Shown here: piece after piece, positions 1 to 5,723 of the stretch
How positions within the stretch are numbered: the first letter of the stretch is position 1
Layout: each line of letters starts with the position of its first letter
Assembly (NCBI GenBank): GCA_024682015.1
Contig: JAIKZT010000075.1
Location: forward strand, 1 to 13,414
Length of the DNA stretch: 13,414 bases
Direction: 5' to 3'
DNA from: Clostridia bacterium
Lineage (GTDB): Bacteria > Bacillota > Clostridia > Peptostreptococcales > Anaerovoracaceae
Notes under the pieces: generated by a model
The model's input: only the letters and a program-made list of their open reading frames with translations
Database searches by the model: none
Told to the model about the DNA's origin: nothing
Translations under genes and position numbers: made by a program

Positions 1-286
1 CGAAGACCCCGATCCTTCTCAGGGCGAGGAACCCGGTATCGCCGCGGGCGTCGTTTCGATCTGGATCGACTATTCGCCCGCGGTCAACGACGAGCTGATC
101 ATGACGGTCACCGTGTCCGACGCGGAAGGCGCGTACACGCCATACAATCAAATCCAGCGCAGCAAGACGAACGAGGGCGAGACTCTGTCCCTGCAGGGCG
201 TGGGCGAAGGCAAGATCCTCGTGTTCTTCGACAACGCGCTGGTCTACGAATACGACGTCAACTTCGATACGGGAGCCGTCAACTGA
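1..286 (+). CDS. C-terminal tail of a probable PASTA-domain Ser/Thr protein kinase (5' end outside window)
   Basis: Only the last 94 codons are present, read in frame from base 2 to the TGA at 284-286. The visible part is acidic at first (EDPDPSQGEEPG) and then a beta-rich stretch (VVSIWIDYSP, ILVFFDNALVYEYDV). No kinase or PASTA motif lies inside the window. The assignment rests on position: in many Clostridia the PrkC/Stk1-type membrane kinase lies directly before rsgA and rpe, and its extracellular C-terminus after the PASTA repeats often ends in a small beta domain like this one. The stop overlaps the rsgA start by one base (TGATG), so the two are translationally coupled. If correct, the kinase senses peptidoglycan fragments and phosphorylates cell-wall and translation proteins. 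It could instead be another surface protein, since nothing diagnostic is visible. Confidence 0.55.
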   Translation, partial: EDPDPSQGEEPGIAAGVVSIWIDYSPAVNDELIMTVTVSDAEGAYTPYNQIQRSKTNEGETLSLQGVGEGKILVFFDNALVYEYDVNFDTGAVN

Positions 287-1188
287 TGGCGTCCCTGCGA
301 GGCACCATCATCAAGGGAATAGGGGGCTTTTACTACGTGCTGGAGGACGGCTGTGAGCCGGCCGAAGGCGAAGAACCCATCCTGCACGAATGCCGGGGCC
401 GCGGGCTTTTCCGGCTGCAGGGGATCACGCCGCTGGCGGGAGACAGGGTGGAGTTTACGCCGCCCGCAGACGAGGGCAGCGGGTTCGTGGACCGCATTCT
501 GCCGCGGCTCAACGCGTTCGAGCGGCCTCCCGTCGCCAACGTGGAGACCATGGTGCTCGTAGCGGCCGCGAAGGAGCCGGAGCCCAGTTTTCCGCTGCTC
601 GACCGCTTCTGCGTCATGGCGGAGAAGATGGGCAGTCGCATCGCCATCTGCGTCAACAAGGCGGACATCGGCGATCCCGCGCTGCTGCAGCGCTTCCGCA
701 ACGTGTACGGCCCCATCTATCCCGTGTTCATCGTCAGCGCGAAGACGGGCGAGGGGCTTGAGCCTCTCAAAGACTTCCTGCAGGGCACGCAGGCGGCGCT
801 CGCCGGGCCTTCCGGCGTGGGCAAATCGTCTCTGGCGAATCTGCTCCTGCAGCGCGCGGCCAGCGAAACGGGCGAGATCTCCCGCAAGACGATGCGCGGC
901 AAGAACACGACCCGCCACACGCAGCTGTTTTTGGCGGACGGCTTTCGGCTGTTCGACACGCCGGGTTTTACGAGCTTTGAGCTCGGCGAGGTGGAAGAGG
1001 CGCAGCTGCAGCATTTCTTCCCCGAATTCGCCCCGTATATAGGGCGCTGCCGCTTCGATAACTGCCGGCATCTGGACGAACCGGACTGCGCGGTATCGAA
1101 AGCAGCGGAAGAAAAAAAGATCAGCAGGAGGCGCTACGCCTCTTACCGCGACATGCTGCAGACGCTGCAGCGCATGGAAAAGTACTGA
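286..1188 (+). CDS. rsgA: Ribosome small-subunit-dependent GTPase A (RsgA/YjeQ)
   Basis: This 300-residue protein is the circularly permuted GTPase that helps mature the 30S subunit and is stimulated by binding to it. The G motifs appear in the permuted order typical of the family: G4 NKAD at residues 124-127, G5-like SAKTGEG at 151-157, then the P-loop GPSGVGKSS at 174-182, a G2-like TTRHT at 208-212, and G3 DTPG at 224-227. An N-terminal OB-fold region occupies about 1-75. The C-terminal zinc site is complete: Cys255, Cys260, His262 and Cys268. Length matches the family. The ATG overlaps the preceding TGA by one base, so the start is fixed by coupling; rpe follows after 16 nt. Nothing is missing or unusual. 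Confidence 0.97.
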   Translation: MASLRGTIIKGIGGFYYVLEDGCEPAEGEEPILHECRGRGLFRLQGITPLAGDRVEFTPPADEGSGFVDRILPRLNAFERPPVANVETMVLVAAAKEPEPSFPLLDRFCVMAEKMGSRIAICVNKADIGDPALLQRFRNVYGPIYPVFIVSAKTGEGLEPLKDFLQGTQAALAGPSGVGKSSLANLLLQRAASETGEISRKTMRGKNTTRHTQLFLADGFRLFDTPGFTSFELGEVEEAQLQHFFPEFAPYIGRCRFDNCRHLDEPDCAVSKAAEEKKISRRRYASYRDMLQTLQRMEKY

Positions 1189-1204
1189 AAACAGGAGTAG
1201 TATC

Positions 1205-1858
1205 ATGGCTTATCTGTCCCCGTCCATTCTGACGGCTGACTTTGCGGATCTGAAAACGCAGCTGAAGAAGCTGGAAGAGGGAGGTGCCGACTTCGTCCAT
1301 CTGGATGTCATGGACGGCAGCTTCGTTCCCAACATCACGTTCGGGCAGCCCGTAGTGCGCAGCATAGCCGCAGCCACGAGCTTGCCGCTGGACATCCACT
1401 TGATGATCGTCCGCCCGGAGCTCTGCCTGGAGGAGTTTGCGCTTCCCCAGACGGAGTATCTCGTCGTGCACGAGGAAGCCTGCCTGCATCTGCACCGCAC
1501 GGTCCAGCAGATCAAGGCGCTGGGCAAAAAAGCGGGCGTCGCGCTGAACCCGGCCACGTCCCTGTCCGTTTTGGACTACATCCTGCCCGATCTGGATATG
1601 GTGCTGCTCATGTCCGTCAATCCGGGCTTCGGGGGCCAGAAGTTCATCGAGACGACCTGGCAGAAGATCCGCGATCTGGATAAGGTCCGCAGGGAGAAAG
1701 GGCTGAACTTCCTCATCGAACTCGATGGCGGGGTCAACCTGAAGAACGCGGCGGACCTGAAGGCTGCCGGCGTGGACGTGTTCGTGGCGGGCAACGCGGT
1801 GTTCTCCGCGGAGGACATGGCGCAGCGCGTGAGGGAATTCCAGAGCATCCTGAAGTAG
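1205..1858 (+). CDS. rpe: Ribulose-phosphate 3-epimerase
   Basis: This 217-residue TIM-barrel enzyme interconverts D-ribulose 5-phosphate and D-xylulose 5-phosphate in the pentose phosphate pathway. Family motifs are present in order: SPSILTADF near the N-terminus (5-13), HLDVMDGSFVPNITFG (32-47), DIHLMI (63-68), MSVNPGFGGQKF (136-147), ELDGGVN (172-178) and AGNAVF (195-200). His32, Asp34, His65 and Asp174 are the expected metal and catalytic ligands; the two Asp act as the acid/base pair. Start is the ATG after AGGAG at 1194-1198. It follows rsgA by 16 nt and the next gene begins 6 nt after its stop, so it is the third gene of the operon. In many Clostridia a thiamine pyrophosphokinase follows rpe; here a membrane protein does. 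Confidence 0.97.
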   Translation: MAYLSPSILTADFADLKTQLKKLEEGGADFVHLDVMDGSFVPNITFGQPVVRSIAAATSLPLDIHLMIVRPELCLEEFALPQTEYLVVHEEACLHLHRTVQQIKALGKKAGVALNPATSLSVLDYILPDLDMVLLMSVNPGFGGQKFIETTWQKIRDLDKVRREKGLNFLIELDGGVNLKNAADLKAAGVDVFVAGNAVFSAEDMAQRVREFQSILK

Positions 1859-1864
1859 GCATCC

Positions 1865-2539
1865 ATGGCAAAAGAGTATTTCAAGCGTTGGCTCATCTGC
1901 ATGGTGGGTCTCATCATCTCCGGCACCGGCACCTATGTCTGCGTGCAGGCAAAGGCCATCGGCATAGGCGCCTGGGAAACGTTCCAGACGGGTCTTTCGA
2001 TGCGCACGGGGCTGATCTACGGCACGTGCTCGGTGATCGTGAGCTTCGTGATCATCGCGCTCGATCTCGTACTGAAGGGCAAGATCGGCATCGGCACGCT
2101 GTTCAACGCGGTGCTGATCGGCAAAACGGTCGATTTCTGGCAGCTTCATGCCTGCTTCCTTCCCGCCGCCAGGGCATTGCCGCAGGGCATTTTGTACCTG
2201 CTGGCAGGCGAGGTGCTCGTATCGCTGGGCACCGTCGTCTACATGAGCCCCGGGCTGGGCTGCGGCCCGCGGGATACGCTCATGGTCGTGCTCGGAAAGA
2301 AGTTTCCGAAGGTCAACATCGGCATCGTACGCTTTTGCATCGAATTCTGCGTCTTCGTGCTGGGTATTCTGATGGGGGCGCCGTACGGCTGGGGCACGGT
2401 GTTCGCTGTCGCCAGCATGTCCTACGTGATGCAGGCCGTCTTCAAACTCTGCCGTTTCAAGGCCCGCGACGTGCAGCACGAGAACTTGGCCGATACGTGG
2501 CGCAGGTGGAAGGGCAGGACACAGACGCCCGGCGCTTAG
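1865..2539 (+). CDS. YczE/YyaS/YitT-family integral membrane protein
   Basis: A 224-residue hydrophobic protein with about six predicted membrane segments (roughly residues 9-27, 52-71, 75-95, 106-126, 155-172 and 175-195). The family-type sequence LGCGPRDTLMV lies at 131-141, after a loop rich in Gly and Pro. The N-terminal half carries a related AIGIGAWETFQTGL block at 31-44, suggesting the internal repeat typical of this group. The C-terminal 25 residues are hydrophilic and basic and probably cytoplasmic. The molecular function of the family is not established; in Bacillus, YczE influences production of a lipopeptide antibiotic. The start lies 6 nt after the rpe stop with only a weak ribosome binding site, so translation probably depends on coupling. 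A terminator follows, making this the last gene of the first operon. Confidence 0.8.
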   Translation: MAKEYFKRWLICMVGLIISGTGTYVCVQAKAIGIGAWETFQTGLSMRTGLIYGTCSVIVSFVIIALDLVLKGKIGIGTLFNAVLIGKTVDFWQLHACFLPAARALPQGILYLLAGEVLVSLGTVVYMSPGLGCGPRDTLMVVLGKKFPKVNIGIVRFCIEFCVFVLGILMGAPYGWGTVFAVASMSYVMQAVFKLCRFKARDVQHENLADTWRRWKGRTQTPGA

Positions 2540-2571
2540 CCTGCCGCATCATCTTCGGCTCGATCTCATAT

Positions 2572-2598
2572 GACCGCCCATTATGTGGCGGTCGTTTT
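2572..2598 (+). terminator. Intrinsic terminator closing the rsgA-rpe operon
   Basis: A perfect 7-bp inverted repeat, GACCGCC at 2572-2578 and GGCGGTC at 2587-2593, with an 8-nt loop, is followed by GTTTT. It begins 33 nt after the last stop codon of the operon. The short U-tract makes it moderate rather than strong. Confidence 0.8.
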
Positions 2599-2650
2599 AA
2601 TTTACCGAAACATATGAAACATACGAGCAAAAATAATTTAATAATTGGGG

Positions 2651-2680
2651 TTGACAACTCTTGGCGGGAGATGCTACAGT
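2651..2680 (+). promoter_or_regulatory. Sigma-A type promoter of the methionine uptake operon
   Basis: A consensus -35 TTGACA (2651-2656) is separated by 18 bp from TACAGT (2675-2680), a 4/6 match to TATAAT, inside an AT-rich stretch (2597-2650). Transcription should start near 2687, about 285 nt upstream of metQ. The unusually long leader is accounted for by the Met-rich peptide and the attenuator that follow. Confidence 0.75.
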
Positions 2681-2720
2681 AGATGCATCATTTCCTGACG
2701 CATACACGAACGGAGAGAAC

Positions 2721-2831
2721 ATGACTCACATTTTCGCAAACAACAGCATGATGATGCCCATGCACATGGCGATGGCCATGTGCGATGTTTGCATGGATCT
2801 GAAGTCAGACGCTTTCCGACGGGCATCTTAA
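2721..2831 (+). CDS. Met-rich leader peptide of the metQNI operon (36 aa)
   Basis: A 36-codon reading frame starts at ATG 2721 behind a good ribosome binding site (GGAGAG, 2712-2717) and ends at TAA 2829-2831. Nine of its 36 residues are methionine: position 1, three in a row at 10-12, then 14, 16, 18, 20 and 25. The core reads MMMPMHMAMAMC. The rest is unremarkable and no domain, signal peptide or metal site is convincing. The frame lies between the promoter and an intrinsic terminator upstream of a methionine ABC transporter, and its last codons (28-33) overlap the antiterminator strand. I therefore interpret it as a regulatory leader peptide whose translation measures charged Met-tRNA. A small Met-rich metal-binding protein is the alternative, but it would not explain the RNA arrangement. 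Confidence 0.8.
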   Translation: MTHIFANNSMMMPMHMAMAMCDVCMDLKSDAFRRAS

Positions 2832-2905
2832 CGGTGGTATTTTACCGGTAGTACCATACAGAGACGCAATTGGCGCGGAGAGCCTTCTGGCTCTCCGCTA
2901 TTTTT
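2753..2905 (+). promoter_or_regulatory. Candidate ribosome-mediated attenuator responding to methionine
   Basis: Four competing segments can be drawn. Segment 1 (GATGCCC, 2753-2759), over Met codons 11-12, pairs perfectly with GGGCATC at 2821-2827. Segment 2 (2803-2818), near the end of the peptide frame, can pair with 2876-2892 through 15 base pairs: 2811-2818 with 2876-2883, and 2803-2809 with 2886-2892, including two G-U pairs and one small internal loop. That pairing consumes the 5' arm and loop of the terminator and is topologically incompatible with the first stem. Stalling on Met codons would mask 2753-2759 and leave 2803-2818 free, giving antitermination. Reaching the stop codon would cover 2803-2818, giving termination. 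With no translation, the first stem and the terminator would form. The leader RNA is 5' of metQ and probably governs the whole operon. The pairings are drawn by eye, without energy calculation. Confidence 0.75.
2875..2905 (+). terminator. Intrinsic terminator inside the met leader (attenuator)
   Basis: GCGGAGAGCC (2875-2884) and GGCTCTCCGC (2889-2898) form a perfect 10-bp stem with a TTCT loop, followed by TATTTTT. It lies between the Met-rich peptide and metQ, so it must be read through for the transporter to be expressed. A second small hairpin (ATGCC 2906-2910 with GGCAT 2914-2918) follows at once. Confidence 0.9.
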
Positions 2906-2972
2906 ATGCCTTCGGCATGAAATCACCAGTCAGAGATCATTCAGAGTTAACGAAAGGATACAGGTATTCAAC

Positions 2973-3815
2973 ATGAAAAAGATCATCGCCATTCTGCTTA
3001 TCACAGCTTTTGTTTTCGGGCTCACCGCCTGCGGCGGCACTTCCGCTTCCATCAGGATCGGCGTTCCCAACGATACCACCAACGAAGCCAGAGCGCTGCT
3101 GCTGCTCGAAGCAAACGGCATCATCACGCTGAAGGCGGGAGCCGGCATTACGGCTACGAAGAACGACATCGCGGAAAACCCCTATGGCGTCGAGATCGTC
3201 GAAGCCGAGGCCGCTCAGCTGCCCAATCTGCTGAAGGATCTGGATTACGCAGTCATCAACAGCAACTATGCGCTCTCTGCCGGGCTCAATCCGACGGCGG
3301 ACTCCCTGCTCATCGAAGGATCCGCCTCCGCCTATGGCAACATCCTGGCCGTGAAGGAAGGCAATGAAAACAGCGATGCCGTAAAAGCGCTTGCCGCCGC
3401 CCTGGAAAGCGAGCAGGTGGCCGCGTTTATCGAAGAGACCTACGCGGGTTCCGTGGTCAGCGTCGTGGATGCCCCGACGGACGGTTTCGACAGCAGCGTG
3501 GATTACGCGGCGCTGGCGGGGTCAACGATCTCCGTGGCAGCCAGCCCCACGCCCCACGCGGAGATCCTGGCTATCGCGAAGGAGATCCTCGCGCAGAAGA
3601 ACATCGCGCTCGACATCCAGGAATATCAGGATTACGTCGTGCCCAACACCGTCGTGGAAGACGGCACGGTAACCGCTAATTTCTTCCAGCACGTGCCGTA
3701 TCTGGACGATTTCAACAAGCAGCAGGGCACGCACATCGTATCGGTGGGCGCCATCCACGTCGAGCCCATGGGGCTGTACGGCGGCCGCCAGAGCACACTG
3801 GACGCGCTGAAATAG
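2973..3815 (+). CDS. metQ: MetQ/NlpA-family methionine-binding lipoprotein, circularly permuted
   Basis: A 280-residue substrate-binding lipoprotein of the MetNIQ importer. A signal peptide (1-19) ends in the lipobox LTAC with lipidated Cys20. All MetQ hallmarks are present but in swapped order. Residues 26-165 correspond to the usual C-terminal half: IGVPNDTTNEARALLLL (29-45), AGAGITAT, AAQLP, and VINSNYA (94-100), through a FIEETYAGSVV helix end. An approximately 20-residue linker (166-185) follows. Residues 186-280 correspond to the usual N-terminal half: SPTPHAEIL (191-199), DYVVPN (220-225), NFFQH (236-240), HVEPMGLY (262-269), and the chain stops at LDALK, where normal MetQ would continue into the IPND block. 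Length is normal. It precedes metN by 9 nt. The ATG has a weak AGG at 2962-2964. Expression is probably controlled by the upstream attenuator. Confidence 0.92.
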   Translation: MKKIIAILLITAFVFGLTACGGTSASIRIGVPNDTTNEARALLLLEANGIITLKAGAGITATKNDIAENPYGVEIVEAEAAQLPNLLKDLDYAVINSNYALSAGLNPTADSLLIEGSASAYGNILAVKEGNENSDAVKALAAALESEQVAAFIEETYAGSVVSVVDAPTDGFDSSVDYAALAGSTISVAASPTPHAEILAIAKEILAQKNIALDIQEYQDYVVPNTVVEDGTVTANFFQHVPYLDDFNKQQGTHIVSVGAIHVEPMGLYGGRQSTLDALK

Positions 3816-3824
3816 AGGCCTGCC

Positions 3825-4832
3825 ATGATCGAGATCCGCAATCTGAGCAAAACGTTCATTTCAGGCGGCCTTGCGGTCGATGCCCTGCATGACGTGAACA
3901 TCCGCATCGAAAAGGGCAGCATCTTCGGCATCATCGGGCAGTCCGGCGCCGGCAAATCCACGCTGGTGCGCTGCATCAACATGCTGGAGCGCCCCACGTC
4001 CGGCGACGTCTACGTGGACGGGCAGAACCTCGGAAATCTGTCTGCCGCGGGGCTTCGGGCCGCGCGCCGCCAGATCGCTATGATCTTTCAGCAGTTCAAT
4101 CTGCTGATGCAGCGAGACTGCCTTGGAAACGTGTGTTTTCCCATGGAATTGGCGGGGCTGCCGAAGGCGCGGGCGGTCAAAAAAGCGAAGGAACTTCTGG
4201 CGCTGGTCGACCTGCCGGACAAAGCGGAGGCTTATCCCGCGCAGCTTTCTGGCGGACAGAAACAGCGCGTTGCCATCGCGCGGGCCCTTGCGACCGATCC
4301 CAAAGTGCTCCTATGCGACGAGGCGACGTCCGCTCTGGACCCCGGCACGACGCTGCAGATCCTGCGCCTGATCCGGGATATCAACGAGACGCTGGGGATC
4401 ACCGTCGTGGTGATCACGCACCAGATGAGCGTCGTGGAGGAGATATGCGACAGCGTGGCGATCCTGGACGGCGGAAGGGTGGTTGAACAGGGTCCCGCGT
4501 CCGTAGTTCTCGCTTCCCCGCGGTCCGATGCCGGCAAACGGCTCGTCTTCCCCGGATTCACCGACAGGCGAGTATCCCTGTCGGACAGGGACAGGAGGCT
4601 TCGGATCATCTTCCGGGAGTCCTCCGCGACGAGCCTGCCGCTGGTGGCGACCATGGCCCGGGAAAAGGGTATCATCGCGACGGTGCTGGAGGCTAATACC
4701 AGGCGGCTTTCCGGAGACGTGTACGGGACTACGCTCATAGGGCTTCAGGAAGCGGATCTGTACGAGGCCGCGAAATTTCTTACATCCTTTGAAAACGTCA
4801 GCGTGGAGGAGGTGACGGACGATGTTTCATAA
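3825..4832 (+). CDS. metN: Methionine ABC transporter ATP-binding protein MetN
   Basis: A 335-residue ATPase that powers methionine import at the inner face of the membrane. Walker A GQSGAGKST lies at 38-46, the Q-loop Gln at 89, the signature LSGGQKQR at 141-148, Walker B VLLCDE at 161-166 and the switch His at 199. Residues from about 255 to 330 form the C-terminal NIL domain, which in characterised MetN proteins binds methionine and inhibits transport when the cell is replete. This operon would thus be controlled at the activity level as well as by attenuation. Length agrees with NIL-containing MetN. It begins 9 nt after metQ and its last 11 nt overlap metI, which indicates coupled translation. 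Confidence 0.95.
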   Translation: MIEIRNLSKTFISGGLAVDALHDVNIRIEKGSIFGIIGQSGAGKSTLVRCINMLERPTSGDVYVDGQNLGNLSAAGLRAARRQIAMIFQQFNLLMQRDCLGNVCFPMELAGLPKARAVKKAKELLALVDLPDKAEAYPAQLSGGQKQRVAIARALATDPKVLLCDEATSALDPGTTLQILRLIRDINETLGITVVVITHQMSVVEEICDSVAILDGGRVVEQGPASVVLASPRSDAGKRLVFPGFTDRRVSLSDRDRRLRIIFRESSATSLPLVATMAREKGIIATVLEANTRRLSGDVYGTTLIGLQEADLYEAAKFLTSFENVSVEEVTDDVS

Positions 4833-5523
4833 CGTGTTTACGCAGGAGCAGATCGAGGCGGCCGTTCTCTGCCTGAAGACCGAGATCCCCTTCGCGATCT
4901 GGGAGACCGTCTACATTACCGTGCTGGCCACGCTGCTGGCGTGCGTCATCGGCCTGCCGCTGGGCGTGCTGCTCGTAGCCGGGGAGAAGGACGGCGTGCG
5001 GCCGCTTCCCGCGAACGTGCTGCATCTGCTGAACGGCTTCATCAACCTGCTGCGCTCCGTACCGTTCCTGATCCTGATGATCATGGTCTTTCCGCTTTCG
5101 CGCCTCCTGATCGGCACGGCTGTCGGCACAAAGGCGACCATCGTGCCGCTGGTCGTCGCCGCGTTTCCGTACGTCGCCAGGCTCGTGGAGGGCGATCTGC
5201 GCGAGCTTGACCCGAACATCATCGAAGCGGCGCAGTCCATGGGCGCCTCTCCCTGGCAGATCGTAAGCAAAGTGATGGTGCCCGAGTGCGTGCCGTCTCT
5301 TTTAAACAGCTTTACGATCGCGCTCACCACGATCCTCGGGTATTCAGCCATGTCCGGCATCATTGGGGGCGGGGGACTGGGCAAGATCGCGATCAACTAC
5401 GGTTATTACCGCTATCAGTACCTGATCATGTATGCCGCCGTCATCCTGCTCGTGATCCTTGTGCAGATTTTCCAGAGCGCCGGAACGAAGATGGCGGCAA
5501 AGGCGGATAAGAGGCTGAGGTAA
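4822..5523 (+). CDS. metI: Methionine ABC transporter permease MetI
   Basis: A 233-residue membrane permease of the MetI family. Hydrophobic segments lie near residues 26-53, 70-95, 105-120, 160-183 and 198-217, consistent with the usual five spans. The cytoplasmic EAA loop that docks to MetN is clear (EAAQSMGASPWQIV, 135-148), and the SGIIGGGGLGKIAINYGY region (178-195) is characteristic. The start overlaps the end of metN by 11 nt and has a strong ribosome binding site (GGAGGTG) within metN. It completes the ATPase, permease and lipoprotein set and is followed by a terminator. Confidence 0.95.
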   Translation: MFHNVFTQEQIEAAVLCLKTEIPFAIWETVYITVLATLLACVIGLPLGVLLVAGEKDGVRPLPANVLHLLNGFINLLRSVPFLILMIMVFPLSRLLIGTAVGTKATIVPLVVAAFPYVARLVEGDLRELDPNIIEAAQSMGASPWQIVSKVMVPECVPSLLNSFTIALTTILGYSAMSGIIGGGGLGKIAINYGYYRYQYLIMYAAVILLVILVQIFQSAGTKMAAKADKRLR

Positions 5524-5562
5524 ACGGTTCGGGACATGACAGGTAACTTCAAACAAAACAGA

Positions 5563-5590
5563 GGAGGCCGCAGAGCCTCCTTTTGTTTTG
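5563..5590 (+). terminator. Intrinsic terminator after metI
   Basis: GGAGGC (5563-5568) pairs with GCCTCC (5575-5580) across a 6-nt loop and is followed by TTTTGTTTT. Upstream CAAAAC (5554-5559) can extend the pairing into the T-rich tail, so it may act weakly in both directions. It lies 39 nt after the metI stop. Confidence 0.85.
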
Positions 5591-5623
5591 CGGAACAATT
5601 TGAATATTTAATAAATTATCGTA

Positions 5624-5652
5624 TTGACACAAAGATAATAATGATATATTCT
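5624..5652 (+). promoter_or_regulatory. Promoter of the enolase-superfamily/TRAP operon
   Basis: TTGACA (5624-5629) and TATTCT (5647-5652) are separated by 17 bp within a strongly AT-rich stretch (about 5590-5660) that contrasts with the GC-rich genes on both sides. The -35 is a perfect match and the -10 matches 4/6. This is the only convincing promoter ahead of the four-gene cassette. Confidence 0.7.
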
Positions 5653-5658
5653 TATATC
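5643..5658 (+). promoter_or_regulatory. Candidate operator palindrome over the -10 element
   Basis: GATATA (5643-5648) and TATATC (5653-5658) form a perfect 6-bp inverted repeat around TTCT, directly over the -10. A second, wider repeat (ATTATC 5615-5620, GATAAT 5634-5639) flanks the -35, and GTAC occurs at 5666-5669 and 5678-5681 just downstream. A dimeric repressor bound to the central palindrome would block the promoter. The GntR-family protein at the other end of the cassette is the obvious candidate, by inference only. Confidence 0.4.
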
Positions 5659-5723
5659 GCAAAAGGTACGGACAACAGTACGATAGAACAAACATACCAA
5701 ATTTTCTCCAAAGGAGGCTGCTT

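Noticed and set aside
2711..2897. CGGAGAG at the leader ribosome binding site (2711-2717) is complementary to CTCTCCG in the terminator 3' arm (2891-2897)
   Set aside because: A 7-nt match between a purine-rich ribosome binding site and a GC-rich stem can easily arise by chance, and the terminator's own 10-bp stem would outcompete it. It is recorded only as a possible long-range feedback contact.
2687..2905. SAM riboswitch or T-box as explanation for the met leader
   Set aside because: No SAM-I core sequence is visible. GGTGGTA at 2833-2839 recalls the T-box UGGN element, but the rest of the 14-nt T-box is not matched, it lies about 40 nt before the terminator arm instead of adjoining it, and I see no Stem I motifs. 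A translated Met-rich frame explains the region better.
2930..2946. Direct repeat TCAGAG at 2930-2935 and 2941-2946, ahead of metQ
   Set aside because: Two 6-nt copies 11 nt apart are too short to support a regulator site without comparative data.
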